DNA of 64,000 nt from Muscardinus avellanarius (taxonomy: Eukaryota > Chordata > Mammalia > Rodentia > Gliridae), in contig OY726571.1 in the NCBI GenBank assembly GCA_963383645.1, forward strand, positions 24,306,116 to 24,370,115, written 5' to 3'. Below the pieces are notes generated by a model, which was not told where the DNA came from, searched no databases, and saw only the letters and a list, made by a program, of their open reading frames with translations. How positions within the stretch are numbered: the first letter of the stretch is position 1; every line of letters starts with the position of its first letter. Shown piece after piece: positions 12,297 to 24,369 of the stretch. Made by a program: the position numbers and the translations under genes.

Positions 12297-12347
12297 CCAG
12301 GGAATTTTTCTTTTTTCTTTTTTCTTTTTTTTTTTTTTTTTTTTTTA
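12297..12347. repeat. Pyrimidine/poly-T tract
   Basis: TTTTTC repeated, then a run of more than 20 T. No SINE body is attached, so its origin is unclear. Confidence 0.9.
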
Positions 12348-13424
12348 CTTTTGACTACACCATTTTACACATGTCGCTCAGTGGAAGAGGAAGGATTGTG
12401 CATCTTCTATTAAATGACTCAGCTCAGAAATGCTCACATCACATCTGCTTATAAACTAGGCATGTGGTCCTACCTGAACACAAGGGAACTGATGGAGGAG
12501 TCCATGGAAATTCAGAGACCAATGACTGTCTCTGTTATATCATAGACAGCTATTTCTATAGGACAGATTTAGGGAATTCTATGCAAAAATAAATTTGGGA
12601 TAAAGAATTTAAAAATCAAATAACTTCTGCATGTTGTATCTAACTAATACATTTAATTTTTTAGCAAAAATTAGTGACATTTAAAAGAAGATATATTATA
12701 CAGAATTTACCAAATTGCTCTGTATCATTTGGATAGTAAGATATGCTAAACCATGTTATAATAAGTCTGCACTAATAGGATCTATTGGGGAAAGAGATAT
12801 GTGATTTTTTTATGAAATAGATATGGGCCATTTAGGAAAGATTTCAATTGTCTATAACCTGTGTGATGGTCCATAAGTGAATCAAGGGCTTAGGAAATGA
12901 AATATTCTGTCCATAACATGAAAATTGCAAGTGAAATGTCATCAGGACCAAAAGTCTCTAAAGAATGCCCCCCAAAAAAAAGTTTATGAGAGAAAAATCA
13001 TGATTTTTAATGATTTTCCAGAACCAAAGAGCATGAAATGTACTCAGTGAAGTTAGAAGTATTCTATCGTCTTACTAATATTTTCTTGCCTTTCTTCATA
13101 CACTTCAACAGTGCAGCTAGAATCCCAGGGCTTGGGAGAGATGGTGATGGGCAGAAGCCAGCTGTACTTCCTGTCATTAACTAAAACAGCTGCTAACTAA
13201 GGTTCTGTGCATTATGAAGAGGGCAGGCACATCTTCACTTAAAATGAAAGTTGAATTATTTGATTATTGAATTTATCATGTACTCCAGATTTTGTGTTGT
13301 GACTCAAGGTGACTGTAGAGCTATTGTTTACCCATAAATAAACAAAAAAGTTAATGATATTCCCAGTTTTTCAAAAGAAATATTATCCTGAATGTATAAA
13401 TATTAAAGAAGCTACAAGAGTGTA
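12348..13424. other. No recognised feature
   Basis: AT-rich sequence; no gene or named repeat recognised. Confidence 0.5.
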
Positions 13425-13990
13425 TCATTTCCTAAGAACATTATAAGAAAGTACCTCAGACCAGGTGATTTAAATAGCAAAACTTTATTTTCTCAATTCA
13501 GGAGGTTAGAAGTCCAAGATCAAGTATTATCAGGGTTGGTTTCTTCCTAGGCCTCTGTCCTTTGCTTATAGATGGCTGACTATGTGTCTTCACTTGGCTT
13601 TTCCTCTGTCTATATTTGTGCCTGATTTTTTCTTTTAATAAGGACATGTCATATTGAATTGGAGCCTACCCCAATGATCTCATCTTGACTTAATTATCTC
13701 TTTGAAAATTCTTTTTTTTTTTTTTTTTTTTTTGGTGGTGGTTCTTGGAAACCCTTCTACCTCTGGGCTACACTCCCAGACCTATTTTATTTTTTGGAAA
13801 CAGGGTCTCCTAAGCCAGCACAGCTGGCTTCAGACCTGTGTGATCCTCCTGTCTCTGCCTCCCAAGCGTGGGGATTACAAGCGCGGGCCACCAAGTCTAT
13901 CTGCAAATATAATCACATTCTGAGTTACTTAAGATTAGGACTTCAACAAATGAACTTTAGGAGGGAAACAGTTGCAGTTTCATCATGAGT
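13425..13990 (-). mobile_element. MLT1-like LTR, antisense, split by a SINE
   Basis: The plus strand shows the reverse of an MLT1/MaLR LTR: AAAGTACCTCAGACCAGGTG, AGGAGGTTAGAAGTCCAAGA, TCTCATCTTGACTTAATTA. After the SINE at 13711-13897 it resumes with CAAATATAATCACATTCTGA and GATTAGGACTTCAACAAATG. The two pieces are collinear, so the SINE arrived later. Confidence 0.7.
13711..13897 (-). mobile_element. B1-dID SINE, antisense, young type, inside an MLT1-like LTR
   Basis: Poly-T of about 22 bases, then GGTGGTGGTTCTTGGAAACC, GCTACACTCCCAGACC, CCTAAGCCAGCACAGCTGGC and TCTGCCTCCCAAGCGTGGGG. The right half has TTGGAAACCC where older copies have GGATTGAACCC. This places it in the young type with the altered right-hand B-box region. 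Confidence 0.88.
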
Positions 13991-14095
13991 TATAAACTAG
14001 GCAACTAATTTGCAAATATGGACATATTTTCTAAGAATGAACTATTTTTCTCTTCCTGAAATAAACATTACTTGGCCATTAAATTATTGCTTTCA

Positions 14096-14300
14096 GCTGG
14101 GCGTAGTGGTGCGGGCTTGTAGTCCTAGTACTTGGGAAGGCTGAGACAGGAGGAGCACAGGTTTGTGGTCAGCTTCAGCTACTTAGTGAGGTGCTCCTCA
14201 AGTTAGTGAAACTCCATTTCAAAATAAAGAATAAAAACCAGGATTGGCAGTGTAGCTTGGAGGTTGAATGGCCGTGGGTTCAATTCCTAGTATTGCAAAT
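14096..14300 (+). mobile_element. B1-dID SINE, old type
   Basis: Starts GCTGGGCGTAGTGGTGCGGG, then GGCTGAGACAGGAGGAGCAC, GCTTCAGCTACTTAGTGAGG, CCATTTCAAAATAAAG and an ID half ending GTGGGTTCAATTCCTAGTAT. Confidence 0.88.
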
Positions 14301-14442
14301 ATCTACATATTGCTTTCATGGCAAATATATTTTAAGTATATCTATATTCCTTTCATGGCATATTCTAAGATTAAAATGCAATGCTTAAAATCTATATTCT
14401 AAGACAGATTGGCCTATTATTCTTACCATTTTAAAAGATTCC

Positions 14443-14640
14443 AAGGTGGGTACAGTGGCAAATGCCTGTAATACAAATTCTTAGGAGACTGAGATAGGAG
14501 GATTGCATGTTCAAAGCCAGCCTCAACAACTTATACTCTGTTTAAAAACAAATAAATAAATAAATTAATTAATTAATTAAAAGGGCTGGAGTAGAAGAAA
14601 TAGAATGCCCCTAGGTTCAATCTCCAGTACATTATACATA
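14443..14640 (+). mobile_element. B1-dID SINE, old type, with AAAT/TTAA linker
   Basis: The B1 half (GGTGGGTACAGTGGCAAATG, GAGACTGAGATAGGAGGATT) is followed by an expanded (AAAT)n(TTAA)n linker at 14540-14580. The ID half is GGGCTGGAGTAGAAGAAA ... CTAGGTTCAATCTCCAGTAC. Confidence 0.85.
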
Positions 14641-15848
14641 TATAAACTATTCCAGAAATATGTGATTAGTCATATGCAATCATCGCTCCAGATTCATGAG
14701 TTTTGCATCTGTGAATTTGACCAACTATGGATAAAAAATTATAAAGTTTCTGTATTGATATGTACAGATATTTTTTTCTCACCGTATTTTTTAAACAATT
14801 TGTACAACTATTTATATAGCATTGGCATTGTGTTAGGTATTTTAAGTAATGTAGAAATGATTTAAAGTGTACCAAAGGACATGTATTAGTTAGATGTGGA
14901 TACTACACCATCTTATATAAGAAACTGATCATCTTCAGATTTCAGTACCCATGGAAAGTCATGGAATTTTCTGCCCATCAATACTAAGGAAGATTATATG
15001 CTAATTATAATGTTCCTCGCTACAATGTTCCTAAAATTCTCTATATTTAAAAAGTCTACTTCCTATGGAAGCAAATTCAGTATTGTTCTAGCTGGGTGAG
15101 TCTCTTTTCTGGCTCTCTTCCAAGAATTGGCTTAAAGATACAGGCTCTATTCATTCTGTCACCCACATACCATGAAGCAGACAGGAAGCAGGAAAAGACG
15201 GTTTGGGGAAGGCACATCCCCTCTAAACTGGCTCCCTAGTAACCCGTCTGCTCAGAGCACATTCCCACCACACGGCAAGGGTCACATATCCACACGAGGG
15301 ACTCATTATAGCCGTTCAGCTGTGCATCAAGGGAAACAAACAAGTTTCATGGGCATTTAGTTGGTCTCTGCTGCAGATGGATTCACAGTTTTGTTTTAGC
15401 CAAACTCTAAAATCTCTTATTTACAAAGTTTTGTAAATTATTCCAAGCTAAGGTTAAAGAAAATGAAGTTTCCAGAGTCATTCTGACAATGAAAGATACT
15501 GTAATTATAAGTTGATTTTAAGAATCATGTCTTATAGAGCATAGTTAGACATTAAAATAATAAGAAAATCGAAAAATTCCCCAGATAATACATGTGGCAA
15601 GCTAGGTTGGCTTATAATACAACCTTTAAAATATATATGTTAAAATCAAAATTTAAAAATCTCTTTATTGAAATATAGTTATACATTTTAAACTTTTAAA
15701 TCAAAACTTAGGAAGATGGTAGGTATAATATGAAACATGTCACATTTAGTGTCAAGTATATCTTCAAATTTACTTGATCCTAAAAGTTCTCTGTCATTAC
15801 CTGGTTTTTGTTGTTGTTTTATTATTTGCTTATTTTGGTGCTATTTAT
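14641..15848. other. No recognised gene or repeat family
   Basis: Mostly AT-rich. The 15080-15380 part is less AT-rich and looks non-random (possible old transposon fragment), but I cannot assign it. Confidence 0.4.
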
Positions 15849-16040
15849 GGTACTAGGAATTAGAAAAGAGCATTCTACCTCTAAGCTACACCCCCAACAC
15901 TTTTTATTTTTTACTTTGAAAAATGGTTTTACTAAGTTGCTGAGGGTTTTTCTAAGATTGACGCTATCCTTGAATCTGTGATCCTCTTGTCTTAGTCTCC
16001 CAAGTAATAAGATTATAGGAGTGAGCTACCTTGCCAAGCT
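15849..16040 (-). mobile_element. B1-dID SINE, antisense, old
   Basis: GGTACTAGGAATTAGAAAAG, CATTCTACCTCTAAGCTACA, CCCCCAACAC, TTACTAAGTTGCTGAGGG and TTAGTCTCCCAAGTAATAAG. Heavily diverged. Confidence 0.8.
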
Positions 16041-16429
16041 ATTTCATGTTTTCTTTTTAAATATCACACCAGGTCATTTAAACTTATTTCACTCAGGTTT
16101 TTTCAACTCTAAAATGGAGATAATTAAAGAACATCACTGGCTTCCTTTGTGATAGATGTGGTATAGTATTTGAATTGCATTCAGCAGAAGGAACACTGTA
16201 GAATGGTCACCTACATACAGGGTGGTGTTGTTTTGGGTTTGGGTTTTTAAAAATCATCATTAACCCTTTCAACATTATATCAAATAATTTCAGCGTTTTC
16301 CCATTTTGTGAACTTCAAGGCCTTTGTCTTAGAAAGCATTGTAAACCTCATCCTTTCAAAAGACCAAAAAAGGTTGCCTTATTTGATCATCTATGATTTC
16401 TCCTTTATAGATGCAAATAAGGTGAACTA

Positions 16430-16640
16430 ACTAAAGGGGATGGGAGAGGGGAAGAGGGAAATTCTCTGTTACATGATGTACATTCTCAAACATATCAAAG
16501 TTAATCACTAAGCCAAACATGAGAAGGAGGGAGAGGGAGGGAATCAGGGAAGGGCTAAATGAGTGATGTGTGCATGTATGCTTCCATCATTTTGAACTAT
16601 TTTAAGATATATGACTACAATACACCAATAAAATTAAAAA
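16430..16640 (+). mobile_element. Retroposon 3' tail, copy A (probable LINE-1 3' UTR family)
   Basis: TATCAAAGTTAATCACTAAG is followed by a purine-rich GGAGGGAGAGGGAGGGAAT, then GTGATGTGTGCATGTATGC, GATATATGACTACAATACAC, CAATAAAA and an A-rich end. The same ordered blocks recur at 27116-27297, 47940-48790, 49378-49465 (reverse), 49655-49750 and 49808-49975. A G-rich tract just upstream of an AATAAA and A-tail fits a LINE-1 3' UTR, but no ORF2 is attached in any copy here. Confidence 0.7.
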
Positions 16641-17007
16641 ATAAAAATTAAGTAAAAGTCAAAAGATAAAAGAGTTTGAAAAATTACAAAATACAAAAAC
16701 ATATTAACACAATCAATCCAAAAATAAGATTGACATCTCCAATGACCAGTAATTGAACAAACATAACTCGGCAAGAATTAGATTAAAAAGTGCATCCTAG
16801 TGGGCTCTAGGGGAGAGAAGATTCAGTTACCCATAAATCAGTATTCAAGGAAAACAGGAACTAAAAATAAGTCCTATACATTTAGTGGCTCCATCAGGTT
16901 TACTGTTGAAAATAGAGCCAGGCAAAGTTTCCCAATCAGGAAGAATGTTACCAAGGCAAATGGTGTCTCTGGAGAGGGAGACCATAGCTTGTTGTCAATA
17001 GAAGTGA
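16641..17007. other. No recognised feature
   Basis: A-rich sequence following the tail copy; nothing else identified. Confidence 0.45.
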
Positions 17008-17090
17008 GGGCTGGGAGGTTCTGAGTGGTTGAGCACTTGCCTGGCATGCCTGCTGAAGCCCAGAGTTCAACGGTTCAATCCCCAGTAATG
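17008..17090 (+). mobile_element. ID-type SINE
   Basis: GGGCTGGGAGGTTCTGAGTG, GTTGAGCACTTGCCTGGCAT, then AACGGTTCAATCCCCAGTAA. The A-box-like and B-box-like (GGTTCAATCCC) regions of the tRNA-derived element are both visible. It runs into a GA-rich tail. Confidence 0.85.
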
Positions 17091-17205
17091 CAGAGAGACA
17101 GAGAAAGAGAGGGAAGGAGAGGAGGGGAGCAGGGGAGGGAGGGGAGGATGAGAAGGAGAAGGAAGAGGGAGGGGACAAGTGGAGAGGGAAGACAGCCAAG
17201 AAGAG
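17091..17205. repeat. Purine (GA/GGA)-rich tract
   Basis: About 115 bp that are nearly all purine on the plus strand, directly attached to the ID element. Probably the expanded A-rich tail. Open frames crossing it are artefacts of the repeat. Confidence 0.9.
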
Positions 17206-17839
17206 CCCATATTAGGAAGAGTAGAGTCTACATCATGGATTAACAGGAAGAAGCAGCCCAAGCCTTGTGGCCAGGGTCTGGACCAAGCTTCTCTCTGGTG
17301 AATGGCCATGTCATCTATATTTCTACCATCAAAATTAAATGGAGTCTTCAGTCTGCCAGAATAAATATTAATTTTGTATTTGAGGGGAAAATTTGTTAGT
17401 TGGAAGGAACTATGGAAAGTCTAGATAAGGAAAGACAAAAGAAAAAATAGAGAGCAAGACAATACAAGGAGAAGAAACAACTTATTAGAAAGACTTTGTA
17501 ACATAAAATTCAAAGACACATGAGACGAGTAAGCGTTTAGTCAGGTTAATAAAACCAGGTAAAAATCAATGAAACAAGGAATGCACAGACAAGTCAGTGT
17601 TTATTTTTCTCAAATGGATAAAATAATAAGAACACCTTTGAGAAAGAAACAGGCATAACAAAACAAGAACATTTACTGGCAAAAAGAAAAATGAACCTAA
17701 GGGATTATTAGAAGGAATAAATACCACTCAGTTACTACACAGGGAAGAAATAACTGATAGAATAAATACTAGAGATGAAAGGTTTTGAATGGTAATTACA
17801 GTTAACATTAGGAAGTTTGCTTAGAATGTACCATATATA

Positions 17840-17842
<3 letters not shown>
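17206..17842. other. No recognised feature
   Basis: A-rich sequence; no gene or repeat family recognised. Confidence 0.45.

Positions 17843-17880
<38 letters not shown>
17843..17880. repeat. (TA)n microsatellite
   Basis: Pure alternating TA of about 38 bp. Confidence 0.95.
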
Positions 17881-17883
<3 letters not shown>

Positions 17884-18070
17884 TTTATTTACTTTATATG
17901 TGTCATATATATATATGAAGAAAAAATATATATGAAGAAAATAAAAAAGAAATGAATATCCTTGAAGGATGGAATGAGAGACTTCAACATGTTGAAGGTG
18001 ATGTCAAGAATAAGATAAAAGAGGAAATGGGGAATTTAATAAATCAAAATTGATATGGGTGTGAATTTTC

Positions 18071-18302
18071 CTTCTGTTTTTTTTTTTTTTTTTTTTTTTT
18101 TTTTGGTGGTTCTGGGGGTGGAACCCAGAGGCTTTTCACCTCCTATACTCCCAGACCTATTTTATATTTTATTTGGAAACAGGGTCTCACTAAGTTGCTG
18201 AGAGCCTCACTAAGTAGCTGAGGCTGGCTTCGAACCTGTGCAATCCTCCTGTCTCAGCCTCCCAAGCGCAGGGATTACAAGCGTGTGCCACCACACCCGG
18301 CT
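18071..18302 (-). mobile_element. B1-dID SINE, antisense, intermediate type
   Basis: Poly-T, then TTCTGGGGGTGGAACCCAGA, CTATACTCCCAGACC, TTTGGAAACAGGGTCTCACT, GGCTGGCTTCGAACCTGTGC and GCCACCACACCCGGC. TSD TGGGTGTGAATTTTC (18056-18070) versus TGGGTTTGAATTTTC (18303-18317), one mismatch in 15. Confidence 0.92.
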
Positions 18303-18360
18303 TGGGTTTGAATTTTCAAAAGAAGTAGTGGGAGTCCAGATTGAAGTACACAAAAGGCTT

Positions 18361-18462
18361 CAAGTAATATAAGTAAAAAAATTAATCCATATCTACTTGG
18401 ACTAGAGTGATCAAGTAATATAAATAAAAAATAAATTCATGTCTACTTGGATCATTGTGAAA
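18361..18462. repeat. Tandem duplication, 51-bp period, two copies
   Basis: CAAGTAATATAAGTAAAAAA at 18361 recurs as CAAGTAATATAAATAAAAAA at 18412. Both are followed by TCTACTTGGA after equal distances. Several substitutions separate the copies. Confidence 0.85.
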
Positions 18463-18798
18463 TTTGCAGTGTGTGTGTATAAAACTTTGGGGGAAAAAAA
18501 AAAGACCTTGATTACAAATTAACAGTAAAGAAGCTGACACCAAACTTCTCATGAACACCAGCACATGGTGGCCAGCATTGGTCTGGTTTCTTCAAAGTGC
18601 CAAGGGAAAATTGTGTCCAACCCTCAAGTTTATGCCTGCCTAAAGTATGAAGTAGGACTAGTTGGATAAAGATACAGTTTTGGAAAAGTGAATATTAAAT
18701 ATTTTATTATACTTGGACTCATTAAAAGAACTATGGAAAAACAATTACAATGAAATACTTGCAGTGGAAGCTATTGTCAAGCAGCGTGAATAAGTAAG
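18463..18798. other. No recognised feature
   Basis: No repeat or gene recognised. Confidence 0.45.
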
Positions 18799-19152
18799 CG
18801 TGGGTGTGGTGGTGCAGCCTATAATTCCATATCTTGGGCAGCTGAGACAAGGATTGCAGGCTCTGAATTAGACTCTGCAACTTTAGGAGAACCTCATCAA
18901 CTTAGAGAGACCCGTTTCTTTCTTTCTTTTTTTCTCTTCCCCTTTTTTTTTTCTTCTTAATACTGGGAATTGAACCCAGAGAGGTTCTACCTTTGGAAAC
19001 CCCCAGCCACTTATTACATTTATTTTGAAACAAGTTTTCCCTAATTTGCTGAGACTGGCCTAAAACCTGTGATGTTCCTATCTCAGCCTCCCAAGTTCTG
19101 GAATTCTTGAGGGGTTCAATTGATTGAGGGGTTCAATCCTCAGTACCATAGA
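18799..19152 (+). mobile_element. SINE with an opposite-strand SINE inside it
   Basis: A plus-strand B1 half (GTGGGTGTGGTGGTGCAGCC ... CTTAGAGAGACCCG) runs to about 18916. A minus-strand SINE follows at 18917-19106 (poly-pyrimidine, GGGAATTGAACCCAGAGAGG, TCAGCCTCCCAAGTTCTGG). Plus-strand ID-end sequence then resumes (GGGGTTCAATCCTCAGTACC, 19126-19152). The ID end contains a small duplication of TTGAGGGGTTCAAT at 19107 and 19124. Confidence 0.75.
18917..19106 (-). mobile_element. B1-dID SINE, antisense, nested
   Basis: A pyrimidine-rich start (reverse of an A-rich tail) is followed by the reverse ID half and then the reverse B1 half, cut short after CCCAAGTTCTGGAATTC. No clean TSD is seen. 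Confidence 0.75.
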
Positions 19153-20180
19153 TACAAAGAATATAGCTTAGTAAGTTATATACCTTATAGAATATTTTTG
19201 CAAAGAACATTTAGAATGAACAGATATAATATAATCTCATAAAAAATTATTGCAAGCGGGTATTATAAATGAAATATTTTGAATGACTTAAGTTGTTTAT
19301 AATTTGCATCAAATTTCTAAATTAACTAAATATTATCACAATAGCATTTTGCCTTATGCAACACTTGGATGAGGCATCTGTATAAAACAATCATGTTTAG
19401 CTAATCTTCATTAAAATATTTGTCTTATTTTTCTCTTTTATTTTAGCAGTTACGTCATACTGAGTTATGAGATATTTTTATATCAAATTATTCTTAATGA
19501 TTAATATTTTTTACACTACAGATACAGTCCAGAAAGAGTGAGTTAACTGCTCTTCAGAATCAAGTCAGGTTTTAACTATACTTAAATAGATGATAATTTC
19601 ATATAACCTTATAGTCAATCTTTTAAGAAATAAAACTTATTTCTAACCTCTCACTGTTTTATATGCTATTTTTTGCTTTCCATATTGAGTTTTGTGAAAC
19701 TATACATGTCCTGATTTTTAGACTATTAATATCCTTTATGTTAAAATATTTAAGTCTATTCAGTCCTTTCTAATGTGTCATTTTTCTCTTACTTTCATTT
19801 TGGCTAATAAATTCTTAAGGTACAATTTTAGCTCAGAAGTCATAAAAATGACTAACATTCACTAAATAAATAAAAGCTTTGGAAAACTGCTTTGCTTCTT
19901 TTCAGTGATCTCATTTGAGATACTCCACCAATTTTCCCCTCATCCAGCCCCAGTAAATCAAGGATAATTGAGATAGACTTTAACATTCACCTTGCAAAGT
20001 TGTGAGTAATAAAATAAATATACATCTTCCTCTGTAATTGATGTATAAATTCTGAATCATAAATCTGCACTTTATTATTATTATAGTCTGCAATTTTATT
20101 ATATACTGTTCTTATTTGAGAGGAAAACTATATTATAATTTTTAGTTTATTCATCCATTCATTTGTTCATTCATTTTAAG
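19153..20180. other. No recognised feature
   Basis: AT-rich sequence; nothing identified. Confidence 0.45.
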
Positions 20181-20373
20181 TTTTTTTCATGTGTGTGTAG
20201 TACTGGGGATTAAACCCGGGAATGTTCTACCAATATAATAGTTCTAGCACTCTTTTATTATTGATTTTAAAGCAAGGTTTCACTAAGTTACTGGGCTCTG
20301 GCCTTAAACCTGCTATCCTCCTGTCTCAGCTTCCCAAGTACTGGGATTACAGGTGTGTGCCACTGCACCTGAC
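20181..20373 (-). mobile_element. B1-dID SINE, antisense, old type
   Basis: GTGTGTGTAGTACTGGGGAT, TTAAACCCGGGAATGTTC, TTTCACTAAGTTACTGGGC, TCAGCTTCCCAAGTACTGGG and GTGTGTGCCACTGCACCTGA. Confidence 0.87.
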
Positions 20374-20941
20374 TTTTTCAACCTTTTTATGAATAAAAAC
20401 ATTAATATTCAGATATTAACATTAACCTTTTCAATCATTATAATTCAAGTTTAATATTCAGGTATTAATATTAATATAGCTTTCAGAGCTTATGTGTTAT
20501 CTTCTATAACAAATGCTGTCTTATCCATTGTGCTCCCCAAATTTTCTCGTTTCTTTATATTCTCCTGAGAGTTTTTCCAGGAACATCAAAGAAAGCCCTG
20601 CACAGCTACATGGGCTGGAACCCAGTACATTTGCACAGAAGTCCATGTTCAAAATGGTTGGAATTTAATGCCTTTGATCCCCATCTGGGCAATCGTAACA
20701 CAGTTCTCTTTGAATTAGTGCTCTGTAAATGAGGTCACTGAGACAATGGAGCATGGCCCAGCGCTTGAGAGTCTCAGTACACATGTGGCTTCATTCAAAA
20801 TCCCCCTGTCTACCAGGGTGAGTTTCTGGCTACCTCTTCTATGCTACACAGAAAATTCTGCGGCCTTTGTCAGGAGAAGGAGTCCAACTGGGGGCAAAGG
20901 GTCTGGGTGGAGGGGAGCAGAATGGGGAGGAGATGAAGGTT
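20374..20941. other. No recognised feature
   Basis: The 20570-20940 part is less AT-rich than its surroundings. I could not assign it to a gene or repeat, and the open frames here lack recognisable domains. Confidence 0.4.
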
Positions 20942-20994
20942 AATTTTCTTTCTTTCTTCATTCTTTTCCTTCCTTCCTTCCTTCCTTTCTTTTT
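20942..20994. repeat. Pyrimidine (CTTT/CCTT)n tract
   Basis: TTTCTTTCTTTC and five CCTT units. Confidence 0.92.
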
Positions 20995-22986
20995 GAGCCT
21001 GGAATATTTACCCAGATGCATCTGGGTTATCAGTGTCCAAACCCCACTCAGACTGTGAAGTCCATTGTGTCTGTATTCCTCAGATACCTCTGTTCACTCG
21101 ATCCAGACAGAAAACACGTGCCAAGAGAGGTTGTGGTCCTTGGGGTTTGCCCATCCACAGTGGGTTGGGACAACAGGTACAAAGGAGAGAGATTATCTTC
21201 CCTGCCCTTGAGCAATTCCACACATTACATAGTAGTGGTTTTAGTAGGCAAAGCAAGTCATTGAGGGCATCACTTTAACCCATCTTCTTTTCTCTTAGTT
21301 ATGATAATTGGAAGGCTTGTGTTTTCTTTCTTTTCCCAGAATTTTCTACCCAAATAAGCTTAATGTGGTAAGTGGTTTAGTAACAAATCCTTTTTTAGGT
21401 TTAAATTTCCTTTTCCAATGATGTCTCTAAAAATGTCCTAAAACATTACTTTATCTTATGCCCAGTCACATATATCTCACTTTCACACTTCCATGGGCTG
21501 TAATATATCATAGTATTTATGAGATGTTTGTTAGACAAACATCACTACCTGCTTGCATTTCAGGAAATTTTGATGACATCTTGAAATAAATGAATAGGCT
21601 GTTAAAAATTTAGACTGGCACTGAAAATCTGAGAAACTTGGTAACTATAAATTGATATATAAATTTTTCAAACAAGTTATAAATATAAATCACTTCTCTC
21701 CAAATGGAGAATTGGTATCTTTGCCATGATAGCATTTATTTGAATTTTAATAAATCATAAAATTTCTAGTATACTATAGTCATATAAATATATCACATAT
21801 GTGTTTTATAATTTCATAAAGCAACTTCCTTTTTTAACATTCAACTTCTTAAAAGAGAAATACTTGAATGATAAAATTAATGGACATGATGCCATTAATA
21901 GATAAATGCTATATGTTAAATAACTCCTCATAGAATATTTGAAAATGAATTATTTAGTGCAAAAGTAGCATCAAGAATAAGAATATTGTTTTTTCAATCT
22001 GCTATGTTCCTAATCTTGAAATCTTGGCTTCTAATCTTGAAATTTTTCTATCATCTATTAGCAAAAGGTTATATATAATATGAAATGTATTAAAGATAAC
22101 TGAAATATTCCTCTCTCATTATCAAATATTGTAACAAACATAATAACATTAACTATTGTTTAACATTAAGGATAATAGATTATAATTTTAATTGAACTTT
22201 TAAAATAAGATGGATACAATTCTATGATTCAACCTAGATACTACTAATCTGTATTTAGACTAGGTAATATAAGAAAGATTAATTCTCTAAGCTGAAATGT
22301 ATCAGTTAAAATTAATCAGATATTATTCATTCAAGATATTCAAGTGATAGTAATATCAGGGGAGGTTTAAAGGAAATAGTGTAGAACTAATGAAATGTAA
22401 AAATAATTTACAAAATTTACCTCACTTTAAAACTACTCTTGGAATAAGAATATAAGCACAATTAATTTTTTATTTTAATATATGAAGAGAAGATAATTTA
22501 GCTTTAATATCAAGCTCTATTTTGAATAATAAAATAACTATTTCATTGATTTACACTTAAAATACTGATATTATAAAATATAGGTAAACATATCCTTTTA
22601 AATATTTTTATTTCATAAATAGCTTGGGGTATTTGGTGATTTTATTGTTTTGTATTTATGGTTTATAAGTATTTATTTACACATGTTTTCTGCTAAAACA
22701 TAGAAAATCTATTTTAGATCTTACATAATTATTTTTATTTTAAATTGGTAAATGTTATTTGGATCATTGTTTTATGTTAATCTTTCAATAATTGAATCTT
22801 ATAGACAAACTAAATTGGTAAATAACAAGATATAATGACAAGAATTAAATTTCAGTAGTTTAGCTAATGATAAGTATCCTTGATGATAGTTTTGAATTGG
22901 AGTTAGCAATAAGTAAAACAAAGATCACTCCAATTTTAAAACAAAACAATATTATTCCACTCAAAAAAAGTGTATAAATATCTACA
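20995..22986. other. No recognised gene or repeat family
   Basis: Overlapping open frames of about 80 residues at 21016-21278 show no known domain. The rest is strongly AT-rich. Confidence 0.45.
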
Positions 22987-23358
22987 TGTTATAGTTTAGA
23001 TCTTAATCATCCCACCAAGGTCCCATGGTTAAGGCTTGGTCACCAGCCTGTGATGCTATTGGGGGTTAGTTGGACTTCTAGAAAATGGAGCCCAGTAGAA
23101 GAAAGGTCATTGGGGGCTTACCCTTGAAGGCCATATGGGGACCTGGACTCCTTTCTCTCCTTCCTTTTTCATTCCAACCTCCATTAGCTTTGCTCTGCCA
23201 TAATTTCCCACTACAATTTACTGCCTGTCCACAAGCCCCAAAACAACAGGCTTAAGTAACCATGGACTGAAACCTCTCAGACTGAGAGATAAAATACAGA
23301 TAAAAGTGTCTGTTTAGCTCGGATACTTTGTCACCACAACAGAAAGTTGACTGATATA
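22987..23358 (+). mobile_element. Solo LTR, MaLR-like
   Basis: Starts TGTTATAGTTTAGATCTTAA; internal GAAAGGTCATTGGGGGCTTA, CCTTGAAGGCCATATGGGGA and CCATGGACTGAAACCTCTCA; ends GAAAGTTGACTGATATA. Flanking pentamers CTACA and CTACC fit a 5-bp duplication with one mismatch. Confidence 0.75.
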
Positions 23359-24369
23359 CTACCTACCTAAAAACAAAAAAAAAAGTCAGTTCTACTTTTC
23401 TTCCATAACATTTATCAATTTTTTTTATGTGATGACCAAATAGCTATTTTCTCTCAGATTCATTCTGGGTCTTTCTCCTTTTGAGTTCTGTATACTAGGA
23501 AATTGAGAATGGGAAGCATTCTCTGGGATCTCTAGCTGATTGTCTCACAGCTAGCTTTGGCCATTTGGAGGTATCAATAAGGAATTGCAAGAGAGACACT
23601 GAAAATTGGAGTATTTCTTTTCATCTCTTCTATGTATCAAGCAGCATCTGTATCAGCAGCTGTGTCTTTTCTGTGATTATAGTCCCCTATCCTTCATGCT
23701 CCCAGTTACTACTTACCAGTCCTGACAACTATGCTCTGTTAATCCTGCCTCCTGCCTTCATTTACTAAACTGAACCCATTTACTAAACCGGAAAGAGTAG
23801 TCATGACTTTCTGCTAGATCTCAGGTTGCGTACACCAATTCTTATCTGCTAGAATGAACATTGCTTACTAGATCCTTTGCAAAGTGTTTTAGTGGGTTCT
23901 CTTTTCCTAGCTGAACTTTGATCAATTAACTAGTCATTTTATCTGTTGTATCTTTTAAAAAAGGAAGTGATCTCAAAAGAAATGAATCTGAAGCCATATG
24001 TTCAACTTTAATGACTGTGCAAAGATTAATTCTTTAGAATGATCAAACCTGATTTGTCATCTTAATGGGGCATCCTGTTTGTCTCTTCTGCCTGTCTGGT
24101 GCCACAGTGAATATGAACTGCTGCTTTCAAACATTTAATAAATAGTTGTTACAAGTCCCAAGCTTCTAGTTAGGCCATGCACGATTAGATGACTTTTGAC
24201 ACAGAGATAAAGTATAAAATTAATACTTAAAAAAATGAGTGTTCCAAGTATCTTCATTTGCATACAGTTTCTAGGTCCCATTCTTTTCCTAATTCTTGAC
24301 AACTAATCTCATTGGATGCCTAACAAATTTTGAAAGTGTCAAAGTCATAGATACTTGCACCTGGGTTTT
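23359..24369. other. No recognised feature
   Basis: No gene or named repeat recognised. A 67-residue open frame at 23565-23768 has no known domain. Confidence 0.45.

Noticed and set aside
17025..17309. Arg/Gly-rich and Ser/Pro-rich frames
   Set aside because: They cross the GA-rich tract attached to an ID element.
21522..21542. Inverted repeat GATGTTTGT-TAG-ACAAACATC
   Set aside because: Only 9-bp arms, which are expected by chance many times in 64 kb, unlike the 22-bp case at 55.5 kb.
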